Part shown: positions 1 through 6,006 of the stretch, piece by piece
Numbering within the stretch: the first letter of the stretch is position 1
Layout: each line of letters begins with the position of its first letter
Assembly: GCA_964433135.1 (NCBI GenBank)
Contig: CAYSQW010000083.1
Coordinates: 1 to 6,006, forward strand
DNA length: 6,006 bases
Source of the DNA: CAYSQW01 sp964433135
GTDB lineage: Bacteria > Acidobacteriota > Aminicenantia > Aminicenantales > Aminicenantaceae
Reading direction: 5' to 3'
Notes under the pieces: model-generated
Seen by the model: the letters and a program-made list of their open reading frames with translations, nothing else
Database searches by the model: none
What the model was told of the DNA's origin: nothing
Made by a program: the position numbers and the translations under genes

Positions 1-2
1 AC

Positions 3-2084
3 ATCGAATGGCAGCAGGATCCCCCGATACCCAACAGCTCCCACACACAGAAAGAGAAATGGTTCAACGGTTCGGCCAAACTCACGGCGCAGCCGCTCAA
101 GGGCCTGCGGGTTTCCGGAAGCTTTGTCAACAACTTCTACACTTTCCGCGGCAACCTACCCGCCCGCGCCGGCACGGACAGCGCCGACAATCCCTGGGCC
201 GACTTCGGATTCGACTATCCCAACTGGAGCGCCAACGCCACCGCTGATTACACCATCGGCAACAACTTCCTGGTCACCGCCAGAGGCGGCATGTTCCACC
301 AGAACCAGACCAACCAGCAGGTAAAACCCACCGCTCCCCTGTACCGCTTCCGCCACCCCACACCGGGCGGCATGTACGGAACGAAAACCACCAACTCCAT
401 GTTCCCCGAGATCCCGTCCGATCTGGTCAAGCCCCGCGGCTGGATCAGCTACAACTACAACGACGCCTTCGTCACCAACAACATGGTCAAGGAACGCTAC
501 AGCGGAAACCTCGATTTCACCTATTATGTAGACCTCGCTGGTGAGCACGCCTGGAAAGCCGGCGTGCAGTACGTCCGCGTTCACGAAGACCTCGACAACA
601 CAATTTCCCAGCCCTACTTCCAGTTCGCCTGGGATTATCCTTTTATTCATGCGGCTTATTCCGCCGATCCGATCCGCGGCAAGTACGGATACTATGCCGT
701 TCGCGGCGGCGAGTTCACGGGCCCCTACGGGACCTTCGCCGAAGCTTACAGCAACCGCTGGGCCATTTTCCTCCAGGACTCCTATTCTCCCAGCTTCATT
801 CCCAACCTGACCGTCAACATCGGCGTCCGCGCAGAAAAAGAGGACATCCCCAGCTTCTCCGATCTGCCCGAGTTCAGTTATCCCCCGATTCAGTTCGGAT
901 TCGGCGACAAGATCGCCCCGCGCATGGGATTCGTCTATGACGTGTTCGGCGATTCCAACACCAAGATCTTCGGAAGTTTCGGACTCTACTACGACGTCAT
1001 GAAGCTCGAAATGGCCGTCAGCGGATACGGCGGCTTCAAGTGGAAATCCGACTACTACACCCTGGACGACTACGACTACACCAAGGCGACCCTCGACAAT
1101 CCCGGCGCCCTGGGCTCCTACATCACCACGTTGAACTGGCGCACACCTTCCTTCGACACCACCGACCCCGAACTTCGCCCCATGACCCAGTCCGAGATCT
1201 CCTTCGGTTTGGAACAGAAGATCATCGACAACGTATCTTTTTCGGCCCGCTTCGTTTACAAGCACCTGATCCGCGCCATCGAAGATGTCGGCGTGCAGGA
1301 CAACCAGGGTGAAACCTACTACACCGCCAATCCCGGTTACGGATTCACGCTCAACGAGCGCGACGGCGGCAAGTTCCAGGACTTCATCCCCACCATCCCC
1401 CCGGCCAAACGCGATTACCTCGGCTTGAACCTCAGCATCGAAAAACGCTTCAGCGACAACTGGATGGCCGGCGCCTCCTATACGTTCAGCAGCCTGCGCG
1501 GCACCTATGACGGACTGGCCGACCGGCCCAACGTCAACCGCACCTATGACCTCTGGTACATGGTTCGCGACGGCGCCATGAACGTCAACGACGGCCCGCT
1601 GACCACCGACCGTCCGCACCAGTTCAAGGTCTTCGGCTCCTATGCCTTCGACTTCGGACTCACCATGGGCTTCTTCGCCAGCGGACAGAGCGGCGTCCCC
1701 GTCAATCGCGTCATGAACGCTCCCGAGACCCTGACGGTCGACGGACGCCTCTCCGACGGACGCACCCCCTTCCTGTTCTTCACCAACGTCTATGCCGAGT
1801 ACAACCTCGCCATCACCGACGCCTATCGCATCCAGCTCAACATCAACGTCGACAACATCTTCAACATCAAGACAGCACGCCAGATCTTCCAGACACTGAC
1901 CCGAAGCACCATCGGCCTCTCCGACCAGGAACTCGCCGGCGGCATCACCTACGACGAGAACGCACAAACTCTTACCACTTCTGAAGGCACCGTCTACACC
2001 TGGGAAAAAGATCCCCGCTTCCTCATGGAATTCGACTATTTCGATCCTATCGAACTTCGCCTCGGACTCAAGTTCATCTTCTGA
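3..2084 (+). CDS. TonB-dependent receptor, Oar-like, C-terminal beta-barrel part (5' end outside window)
   Basis: Outer-membrane receptor that would take up a ligand using TonB energy; the ligand cannot be told from this sequence. The frame is open from the window edge to TGA at 2082-2084, giving 693 residues with no start, so the signal peptide, any carboxypeptidase-like N-terminal domain and most or all of the plug lie upstream. What is seen is a beta-barrel: alternating aromatic/polar strands rich in Tyr, Phe, Asn and Asp. Oar-type landmarks include PRMGFVYDVFGD followed by KIFGSFGLYYD (from about residue 306 of the fragment), RDYLGLNLSIEKRFSDNW near 1407-1460, and a final strand ELRLGLKFIF ending in Phe, the usual outer-membrane insertion signal. 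The first ATG far enough inside (291) is not a real start, because the barrel-like sequence continues upstream of it to position 3. The gene is strongly biased to C-ending codons, unlike the genes downstream. A terminator follows 24 nt after the stop. Family call is firm; substrate unknown. Confidence 0.88.
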   Translation: MEWQQDPPIPNSSHTQKEKWFNGSAKLTAQPLKGLRVSGSFVNNFYTFRGNLPARAGTDSADNPWADFGFDYPNWSANATADYTIGNNFLVTARGGMFHQNQTNQQVKPTAPLYRFRHPTPGGMYGTKTTNSMFPEIPSDLVKPRGWISYNYNDAFVTNNMVKERYSGNLDFTYYVDLAGEHAWKAGVQYVRVHEDLDNTISQPYFQFAWDYPFIHAAYSADPIRGKYGYYAVRGGEFTGPYGTFAEAYSNRWAIFLQDSYSPSFIPNLTVNIGVRAEKEDIPSFSDLPEFSYPPIQFGFGDKIAPRMGFVYDVFGDSNTKIFGSFGLYYDVMKLEMAVSGYGGFKWKSDYYTLDDYDYTKATLDNPGALGSYITTLNWRTPSFDTTDPELRPMTQSEISFGLEQKIIDNVSFSARFVYKHLIRAIEDVGVQDNQGETYYTANPGYGFTLNERDGGKFQDFIPTIPPAKRDYLGLNLSIEKRFSDNWMAGASYTFSSLRGTYDGLADRPNVNRTYDLWYMVRDGAMNVNDGPLTTDRPHQFKVFGSYAFDFGLTMGFFASGQSGVPVNRVMNAPETLTVDGRLSDGRTPFLFFTNVYAEYNLAITDAYRIQLNINVDNIFNIKTARQIFQTLTRSTIGLSDQELAGGITYDENAQTLTTSEGTVYTWEKDPRFLMEFDYFDPIELRLGLKFIF

Positions 2085-2108
2085 TCGCGCAAACATACAC
2101 ACGAGCAC

Positions 2109-2142
2109 AAGGCCTCCCGGTTTTCCGGGAGGCCTTTTTTTT
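2109..2142 (+). terminator. Rho-independent terminator of the receptor gene
   Basis: A perfect 10-bp GC-rich stem (GGCCTCCCGG at 2111-2120 with CCGGGAGGCC at 2125-2134) closes a TTTT loop and is followed by eight T (2135-2142). The AA at 2109-2110 can also pair with the first two T. It starts 24 nt after the receptor stop codon and precedes the ATPase promoter, so it separates the two transcription units. Confidence 0.95.
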
Positions 2143-2232
2143 ATTTTCGGCATAATTCCAGTAAAAGCGCCTCCTTCATTTCAATCCGACAATCGGTCTC
2201 CCCGTCTCACCCTCGATCCAAACGCTGTTTCC

Positions 2233-2261
2233 TTGACAATCCTTGGGAATCGGTGTAAATT
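2233..2261 (+). promoter_or_regulatory. Likely sigma-70-type promoter of the V-type ATPase operon
   Basis: A consensus -35 box TTGACA (2233-2238) is followed after exactly 17 bp by TAAATT (2256-2261), a 4-of-6 match to TATAAT. It lies in the only non-coding gap, just downstream of the receptor terminator and upstream of subunit E. Transcription would start near 2268, leaving a leader of about 200 nt. The -10 box is imperfect, and the region just after it (2261-2280) is AT-rich, so an alternative -10 cannot be excluded. Seen: the boxes and spacing. Inferred: that it drives the operon. Confidence 0.6.
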
Positions 2262-2374
2262 TCTAAATCAATATTTTAACGGCAATTTCCGCTGAATTTA
2301 CTGTGAATAAATTAACATCGACAGCCCCGAACTCAGTCACGCAGAAAATCATCTGCCGTCGCGATCCCAAGGAT
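2239..2374. repeat. Inverted pair of 10-bp elements in promoter and leader
   Basis: ATCCTTGGGA at 2239-2248, inside the spacer of the proposed promoter, is the exact reverse complement of TCCCAAGGAT at 2365-2374 in the leader. Each copy is followed on the + strand, within 0-1 nt, by TCGGTG (2250-2255 and 2375-2380). They are too far apart for a simple hairpin terminator, and the upstream copy would not be in the transcript. A paired protein-binding site is possible, and so is chance. Confidence 0.3.
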
Positions 2375-2466
2375 TCGGTGCCCCGCCCCCTTTTGCTCTT
2401 AAAGCCGACGATTCGCCATGGTTTATTTGCATCACGGGCATGAGGTATCAACGGAGGAGAACCTTC
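2262..2466 (+). other. Non-coding leader upstream of the ATPase operon
   Basis: Together with the terminator and promoter this makes a gap of 382 nt between genes (2085-2466). The stretch is AT-rich at 2255-2320 and GC-richer later, with a pyrimidine run at 2381-2400 (CCCCGCCCCCTTTTGCTCTT). I see no tRNA, no riboswitch class I can name, no convincing attenuator hairpin and no credible small gene. It is best read as a 5' untranslated region of about 200 nt ending in a strong ribosome binding site. Confidence 0.5.
2453..2459 (+). promoter_or_regulatory. Strong Shine-Dalgarno that fixes the subunit E start
   Basis: GGAGGAG ends 7 nt before ATG at 2467. This choice rules out the upstream in-frame ATG at 2440, which has no ribosome binding site and would place the Shine-Dalgarno inside the coding region. 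It is the strongest ribosome binding site in the operon, fitting entry of ribosomes at the first gene. Confidence 0.85.
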
Positions 2467-3054
2467 ATGGAAACGAAACTCGAGCATCTGATTGAAAAGA
2501 TAAAGAGCGATGGTATAGAAGAAGCCCGGAAATCGTCTCAGGAGATTTTAACCCAGGCACGCACGGAAGCCGATAAAATCCTAAAAGCCGCTCGAGACGA
2601 AGCCGAGCGCATCAAAGCTGATGCCATTCAGGAAGCGCAAAGAATCCGGGAGAATGGAGAAGCCGCCCTCAAACAGGCGGCCCGGGATACCATCCTGGTA
2701 ACAAAAGAGAAGTTGACATCTTTGTTGGATGCGATCTTCAAACAGGAGATCGGTAAGGCGATGAGTCCGGAAACGCTCAAAGAACTGATCGTAAAAACAG
2801 CGGTAGCTTTTGAGGGACGCGAACTGGAAGCACTGATCGGAGCCGCGGATGTCTCGGCGCTGAAAAATCTCATCCTTGCCAAAAACCGCGATCATCTGAA
2901 GGCCCCGCTCACCATCAAAGTCGACAAGGGGATCAGCAAGGGACTTCGTATCGGGATCAAAGACAGCGACGTGTATTACGATCTTTCCGATGAAAGTGTC
3001 GCCGCGTTCCTCGGAGAATTCCTGAATCCGGCGATCCGCACTCTATTGAAGTAA
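2467..3054 (+). CDS. atpE: V-type ATP synthase/ATPase subunit E (peripheral stalk)
   Basis: Cytoplasmic stator subunit that connects the A3B3 head to the membrane subunit I and resists rotor torque; 195 residues, normal for bacterial subunit E. Residues about 5-85 are an uninterrupted charged helix rich in Ala, Glu, Lys and Arg (for example EARKSSQEILTQARTEADKI), the coiled coil that pairs with a partner stalk subunit. The rest is the globular C-terminal domain, with the typical ending GLRIG (159-163), VYYDLSDESV (169-178) and a LNP motif (186-188). The start is set by the Shine-Dalgarno at 2453-2459. It is the first gene of the operon, and the DUF2764 gene begins 3 nt after its stop. No subunit G/H-like partner is encoded nearby, although such operons often lack a recognisable one. 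Symbol follows the V-type atpE naming used in spirochaetes and chlamydiae; it is not the F-type c subunit. Confidence 0.9.
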   Translation: METKLEHLIEKIKSDGIEEARKSSQEILTQARTEADKILKAARDEAERIKADAIQEAQRIRENGEAALKQAARDTILVTKEKLTSLLDAIFKQEIGKAMSPETLKELIVKTAVAFEGRELEALIGAADVSALKNLILAKNRDHLKAPLTIKVDKGISKGLRIGIKDSDVYYDLSDESVAAFLGEFLNPAIRTLLK

Positions 3055-3057
3055 AAA

Positions 3058-3555
3058 ATGGATAAGTATTACTATCTCGCCTCCCAGCTCCCCGTCCCCA
3101 AGTTTGATCAGCCCCTTCCTATCGAGACAGCCGATTTCATGAAAGAAGCGCAAAAATGGCTTTCCCCTTCCGATTATCGCATTCTCGTAGATGTCGATAT
3201 AAAGACGACCACGGAATCCGCGGATGACCCTTTTGCTCTGAAAGCATTCAAGCGCTTCGAGCATCGTCTGCGCACCGAACTTTCCATTTGGCGCAAAGCT
3301 TACAGACAGCGGTTCGAATACAAGCCCGCGGCTTTTCAGGTCGGTCTGCTCAAGGAGGGAACTCCGTTGGAAATTCAGATCAAGCTGCTGTTTTTGCGGT
3401 GGCTTTTTCTCGATAATCTTGAGTTCGGTCACTATTCGGATCTGAATTTTTTGGTAATCTATCTTCTTAAACTTCAGATTCTTCATAGAAAACGATATTT
3501 CGACAAAGAATCGGGCTCAGAAAAATTTCAGACGTATACCGAAATAAACCCATGA
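3058..3555 (+). CDS. DUF2764-type protein of V-type ATPase operons
   Basis: A 165-residue protein of unknown function that resembles the DUF2764 family, recurrent between the E and A subunit genes of reduced bacterial V-type ATPases. No signal peptide or clear membrane segment is seen; it looks soluble and mostly helical. Recognisable parts are the N-terminus DKYYYLASQLP (2-12), an acidic/charged middle, and a C-terminal helical block with W115, FGHYSDLN (123-130) and the basic LKLQILHRKRYF (137-148) followed by a Gly/Phe tail (G153, F157). It starts 3 nt after subunit E with no good Shine-Dalgarno, and its stop overlaps the A start as ATGA, so it is translated in step with both. Its position is the one held by subunits C and F in Thermus-type operons. 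A stalk or assembly role is therefore a reasonable inference, but it is not shown by sequence. The family call is from remembered motifs and context. Confidence 0.75.
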   Translation: MDKYYYLASQLPVPKFDQPLPIETADFMKEAQKWLSPSDYRILVDVDIKTTTESADDPFALKAFKRFEHRLRTELSIWRKAYRQRFEYKPAAFQVGLLKEGTPLEIQIKLLFLRWLFLDNLEFGHYSDLNFLVIYLLKLQILHRKRYFDKESGSEKFQTYTEINP

Positions 3556-5294
3556 AAAAAAGCACAGGAAAAATCATTGGAATCAACGGCAACATGATCT
3601 CCGTATCCTTCGCAGGAAACATCATTCAGAACGAAGTGGGATATGCGATCACCGGAGAGGAACGGCTCAAATCCGAAGTCATTAGGATCCAGGACAGCAC
3701 CGCCTTCATGCAGGTGTTCGAAGATACCAAAGGCCTGAAGGTGGGGGATAACGTCGAGTTTACCGGTGATATGCTCTCGGTACAATTGGGCCCCGGAATC
3801 CTGGGCATGGTTTACGATGGACTGCAGAATCCCTTGAACGAATTGGCCGCAATGCACGGCTTCTTCCTCAAACGCGGAGTCATTTTGGATGCCCTGGACT
3901 TCGAAAAAGAATGGATGTTCACGCCGATGGTTAGGGAGGGCGACATTGTTACGGGAGCGGATGTGATCGGCAATGTTCCGGAAGGGATTTTCGAACACAG
4001 CATCTTCGTTCCCTTCGACCTGCAGAAAAAATATACCATCCGCTCGATCTCTCCGGCCGGAAAATTAAAAGTGGTCGATACCGTAGCGGTGATAGAAGAT
4101 GAAAAGGGCGAGAAACACGATCTCAAGATGTATTTCGATTGGCCGGTAAAGATCCCGATCAAGTTTTACCGCGAAAAGCTTATGCCGGAGGAACCCTTGG
4201 TGACTCAGGTGCGCATCATCGACACCTTGTTCCCCGTCGCCAAGGGAGGGACCTACTGCATTCCAGGGCCGTTCGGAGCCGGAAAAACCGTCCTCCAGCA
4301 GGTTACCAGCCGGTTTGCGGAAACCGACATCGTAATCATCGCAGCCTGCGGCGAGCGGGCCGGAGAGGTCGTGGAAACGCTACGTGAATTCCCCGAACTG
4401 ATGGACCCCCGGACCGGAAAGTCCTTGATGGAAAGGACGATCATCATCTGCAACACCAGCTCCATGCCGGTTGCCGCGCGAGAGGCTTCGGTATACACCG
4501 CCGCCACGCTGGGCGAGTATTACCGGCAGATGGGCCTCAATGTCCTGCTGCTGGCGGATTCCACTTCGCGTTGGGCGCAAGCCATGCGGGAACTCTCCGG
4601 ACGCCTGGAAGAGATCCCGGGTGAAGAAGCGTTCCCGGCGTATCTGGAATCCAGGATCGCTCAGTTCTATGAACGCGCTGGACTGGTCGAACTCCGTGGA
4701 GGAAAAACCGGCAGTCTTACCATCGGCGGCACCGTGAGTCCCGCCGGCGGGAATTTCGAAGAACCCGTGACGCAGTCGACGCTGAAAGTCGTCGGCGCGT
4801 TTCACGGTCTTTCCCGCGACCGCTCCAACGCCCGCCGCTACCCGGCGATACATCCCCTGGAAAGCTGGTCGAAATACAAGAGCTTCATCCCCATTGATTT
4901 GATCGAAGATGCGCGGGCCGTTCTGATAAAAGGAGAAGAGGTCCATCAGATGATGCTGGTGGTCGGGGAAGAAGGAACCTCCGTCGAGGATTTCGTCGTC
5001 TATCTGAAGTCGGAATTTCTCGATAATGTCTACCTGCAGCAGAACTCTTTCGATGCGGTCGACGGCGCCACCTCCACCGAAAGGCAGCAGTATGTTTTCA
5101 AGAAAGCGCACGACATACTGGTACACGAATTCAAACTTCAGGCAAAAAATGAAGCCCGCACGTTTTTCAACAAACTGCGGCAGCTTTTTATCGATTGGAA
5201 CTATATCGATATGCAGGACGATCATTTCAAGACGCAGGAACAAGAAATCAACAAATTGATAGAGGAATACTCGGGCGATGCAGAAGGTATATAA
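3552..5294 (+). CDS. atpA: V-type ATP synthase/ATPase catalytic subunit A
   Basis: Catalytic nucleotide-binding subunit of the A3B3 head, hydrolysing or making ATP coupled to H+ or Na+ flow; 580 residues, full family length. In order: an N-terminal beta-barrel (about 1-75, beginning TGKIIGINGNMISVSF), the A-specific bulge insert (about 110-200), the Walker A loop GPFGAGKT (239-246), the catalytic ACGERAGE segment (265-272, Glu268), the Walker B strand VLLLAD (331-336) running into STSRWAQAMRELSGRLEE, then the PGEEAFPAYLESRIAQFYERAG block, and a helical C-terminal domain. All key catalytic residues are present. The start overlaps the DUF2764 stop by 4 nt (ATGA), and no Shine-Dalgarno is visible in front of it, so translation probably depends on coupling. 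Its 3' end overlaps the B gene by 17 nt. The bulge insert and GPFGAGKT separate it from F-type beta and flagellar/type III ATPases. Confidence 0.97.
   Translation: MKKSTGKIIGINGNMISVSFAGNIIQNEVGYAITGEERLKSEVIRIQDSTAFMQVFEDTKGLKVGDNVEFTGDMLSVQLGPGILGMVYDGLQNPLNELAAMHGFFLKRGVILDALDFEKEWMFTPMVREGDIVTGADVIGNVPEGIFEHSIFVPFDLQKKYTIRSISPAGKLKVVDTVAVIEDEKGEKHDLKMYFDWPVKIPIKFYREKLMPEEPLVTQVRIIDTLFPVAKGGTYCIPGPFGAGKTVLQQVTSRFAETDIVIIAACGERAGEVVETLREFPELMDPRTGKSLMERTIIICNTSSMPVAAREASVYTAATLGEYYRQMGLNVLLLADSTSRWAQAMRELSGRLEEIPGEEAFPAYLESRIAQFYERAGLVELRGGKTGSLTIGGTVSPAGGNFEEPVTQSTLKVVGAFHGLSRDRSNARRYPAIHPLESWSKYKSFIPIDLIEDARAVLIKGEEVHQMMLVVGEEGTSVEDFVVYLKSEFLDNVYLQQNSFDAVDGATSTERQQYVFKKAHDILVHEFKLQAKNEARTFFNKLRQLFIDWNYIDMQDDHFKTQEQEINKLIEEYSGDAEGI
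5262..5266 (+). promoter_or_regulatory. Weak ribosome binding site for subunit B inside the A gene
   Basis: GAGGA within the A coding region ends 11 nt before the B start codon at 5278. Spacing is longer than ideal. With the 17-nt overlap, coupling to A translation is likely to contribute. Confidence 0.45.
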
Positions 5295-6006
5295 TAAAAT
5301 CTTAAGCGTTACCGGCAATGTCATCACGGTGAAAGCCGCCGGGGTGAGGAACGAGGAACTGGCGGAAATCAAGACTTCGCGAGGGAAATCCCTTGCCAAG
5401 GTCATCAAGTTGGAGGAGGATCTTGTTTCCCTCCAGGTCTTCGCCGGAAGTCAGGGTATCGCGACCAATGATGAAGTCCGCTTTCTCGGACACCCGATGC
5501 GGGTGACGTTCTCCGACGACATGCTGGGCCGCATCTTCAACGGAAGCGGCATCCCTCGCGATCGGGGACCTTCACTGACGGAAAACATGATCGAGATCGC
5601 GGGACCTTCAGTCAATCCCGCCAAACGCATCATTCCCAGGAAGATGACGCGCACCAACATCCCGATGATCGATGTCTTTAATTCGCTTGTGGTCTCGCAG
5701 AAGCTGCCGATCTTTTCCGTGTCCGGAGAACCCTTCAACGAGCTGTTGGCCCGCATCGCCCTGCAGGCGGAAGTGGACATCATCATCCTCGGAGGGATCG
5801 GATTGAAATACGACGAATACATGTATTTCAAAAACACCCTGGAAGGGGGCGGAGCCTTGAACCGGTCCATTTTCTTCATACACACCGCTTCCGATCCGAT
5901 CGTCGAAGGCCTTATGGTTCCGGATCTATGTCTGGCGGTGGCCGAAAAATTCGCGCTCAAGGATAAAGAGGTTCTGGTGCTGTTGACCGATATGACCAAT
6001 TTCTCC
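5278..6006 (+). CDS. atpB: V-type ATP synthase/ATPase subunit B, non-catalytic (3' end outside window)
   Basis: Partner of A in the A3B3 head; it completes the nucleotide sites at A-B interfaces but does not itself catalyse. The first 243 residues are present, out of roughly 430-470 usual for the family, and the frame runs open off the right edge. The N-terminus MQKVYNKILSVTGNVITVKAAGV and the following ELAEI are typical for B and fix the ATG at 5278, 17 nt inside the A gene. Where a catalytic subunit has a P-loop, this has SVSGEPFNE (147-155), lacking the GKT/S signature, as expected for a B subunit. Downstream come the GGALNRSIFFIHTASDPIVE block and the VLVLLTDMTNFS strand at the window edge, also typical for B. 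The region that would carry the arginine finger is beyond the window. D, I and K subunit genes are expected next by analogy. Confidence 0.95.
   Translation, partial: MQKVYNKILSVTGNVITVKAAGVRNEELAEIKTSRGKSLAKVIKLEEDLVSLQVFAGSQGIATNDEVRFLGHPMRVTFSDDMLGRIFNGSGIPRDRGPSLTENMIEIAGPSVNPAKRIIPRKMTRTNIPMIDVFNSLVVSQKLPIFSVSGEPFNELLARIALQAEVDIIILGGIGLKYDEYMYFKNTLEGGGALNRSIFFIHTASDPIVEGLMVPDLCLAVAEKFALKDKEVLVLLTDMTNFS

Noticed and set aside
156..2153. A 665-codon open frame on the minus strand opposite the receptor gene, rich in Val, Gly, Glu and Asp
   Set aside because: It is a shadow caused by the receptor's C-ending codons. The plus-strand product has clear Oar-like barrel motifs, while the minus product has a biased composition with no recognisable domain and begins past the receptor terminator.
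2381..2400. Pyrimidine run CCCCGCCCCCTTTTGCTCTT considered as an attenuator or transcription terminator
   Set aside because: No complementary G-rich partner is found just upstream or downstream, so no stem can form before the T run.
2440..2466. Upstream in-frame ATG that would add nine residues (MRYQRRRTF) to subunit E
   Set aside because: There is no ribosome binding site before it, and the GGAGGAG at 2453-2459 is ideally placed for ATG 2467. The E family start also fits METKLEHL.
2263..2487. Minus-strand 74-codon frame in the intergenic region
   Set aside because: It runs through the proposed promoter and leader, lacks a ribosome binding site and has no recognisable family features.
2418..2495. 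Possible 25-codon leader peptide (ATG 2418, TGA 2493-2495) overlapping the start of subunit E
   Set aside because: It has no Shine-Dalgarno, no run of a single amino acid suggesting attenuation, and no paired hairpins nearby. It contains four His but spread out, which is weak evidence.
3043..3486. Minus-strand 147-codon frame opposite the DUF2764 gene
   Set aside because: The plus-strand gene is supported by family motifs, operon spacing and the ATGA overlap; the minus frame has none of these.
4380..5408. A 342-codon minus-strand open frame opposite subunit A
   Set aside because: It lies across the strongly conserved A coding sequence and the A/B overlap; it has no ribosome binding site or domain I recognise, so it is a shadow.

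Overview
This window holds two unrelated transcription units, both on the + strand: the 3' part of an outer-membrane TonB-dependent receptor gene (3-2084), and the first four genes of an operon for a bacterial V-type (A/V-type) rotary ATPase (2467 to the right edge). Both ends are cut by the window: the receptor lacks its N-terminus and the ATPase B subunit lacks its C-terminal part.

Organism. An Oar-like TonB-dependent receptor implies a diderm bacterium. The ATPase operon order E - DUF2764-type protein - A - B matches the reduced V-type ATPase operons known from Spirochaetota, Chlamydiota, Bacteroidota and several uncultured phyla, not the Thermus/archaeal order. The first operon gene has a strong Shine-Dalgarno (GGAGGAG) and a sigma-70-like promoter (TTGACA, 17 bp, TAAATT), which argues against typical Bacteroidota. 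Oar-like receptors with this style of barrel are common in Acidobacteriota and Candidatus Aminicenantes, so that neighbourhood is my best guess. It is an inference from gene content, not a proven assignment.

Layout. 3-2084: receptor barrel ending in a C-terminal Phe. 2109-2142: a textbook intrinsic terminator that closes the receptor unit. 2143-2466: non-coding, with a likely promoter at 2233-2261, a leader of about 200 nt, and a ribosome binding site at 2453-2459. 2467-3054: subunit E (peripheral stalk). 3058-3555: DUF2764-type protein. 3552-5294: catalytic subunit A. 5278-6006+: non-catalytic subunit B. The four ATPase genes are separated by 3 nt, then overlap by 4 nt and 17 nt, so they almost certainly form one translationally coupled operon. 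By analogy D, I and K subunits should follow to the right.

How they work together. A and B form the A3B3 head, E is the stator stalk linking the head to the membrane subunit I, and the DUF2764 protein sits where subunits C and F are encoded in Thermus-type operons. Its role is unknown, and it is the least understood gene here. I saw no mobile elements, CRISPR arrays, RNA genes or evidence of an exotic new system. The main points of interest are the DUF2764 protein and the long leader of the ATPase operon.
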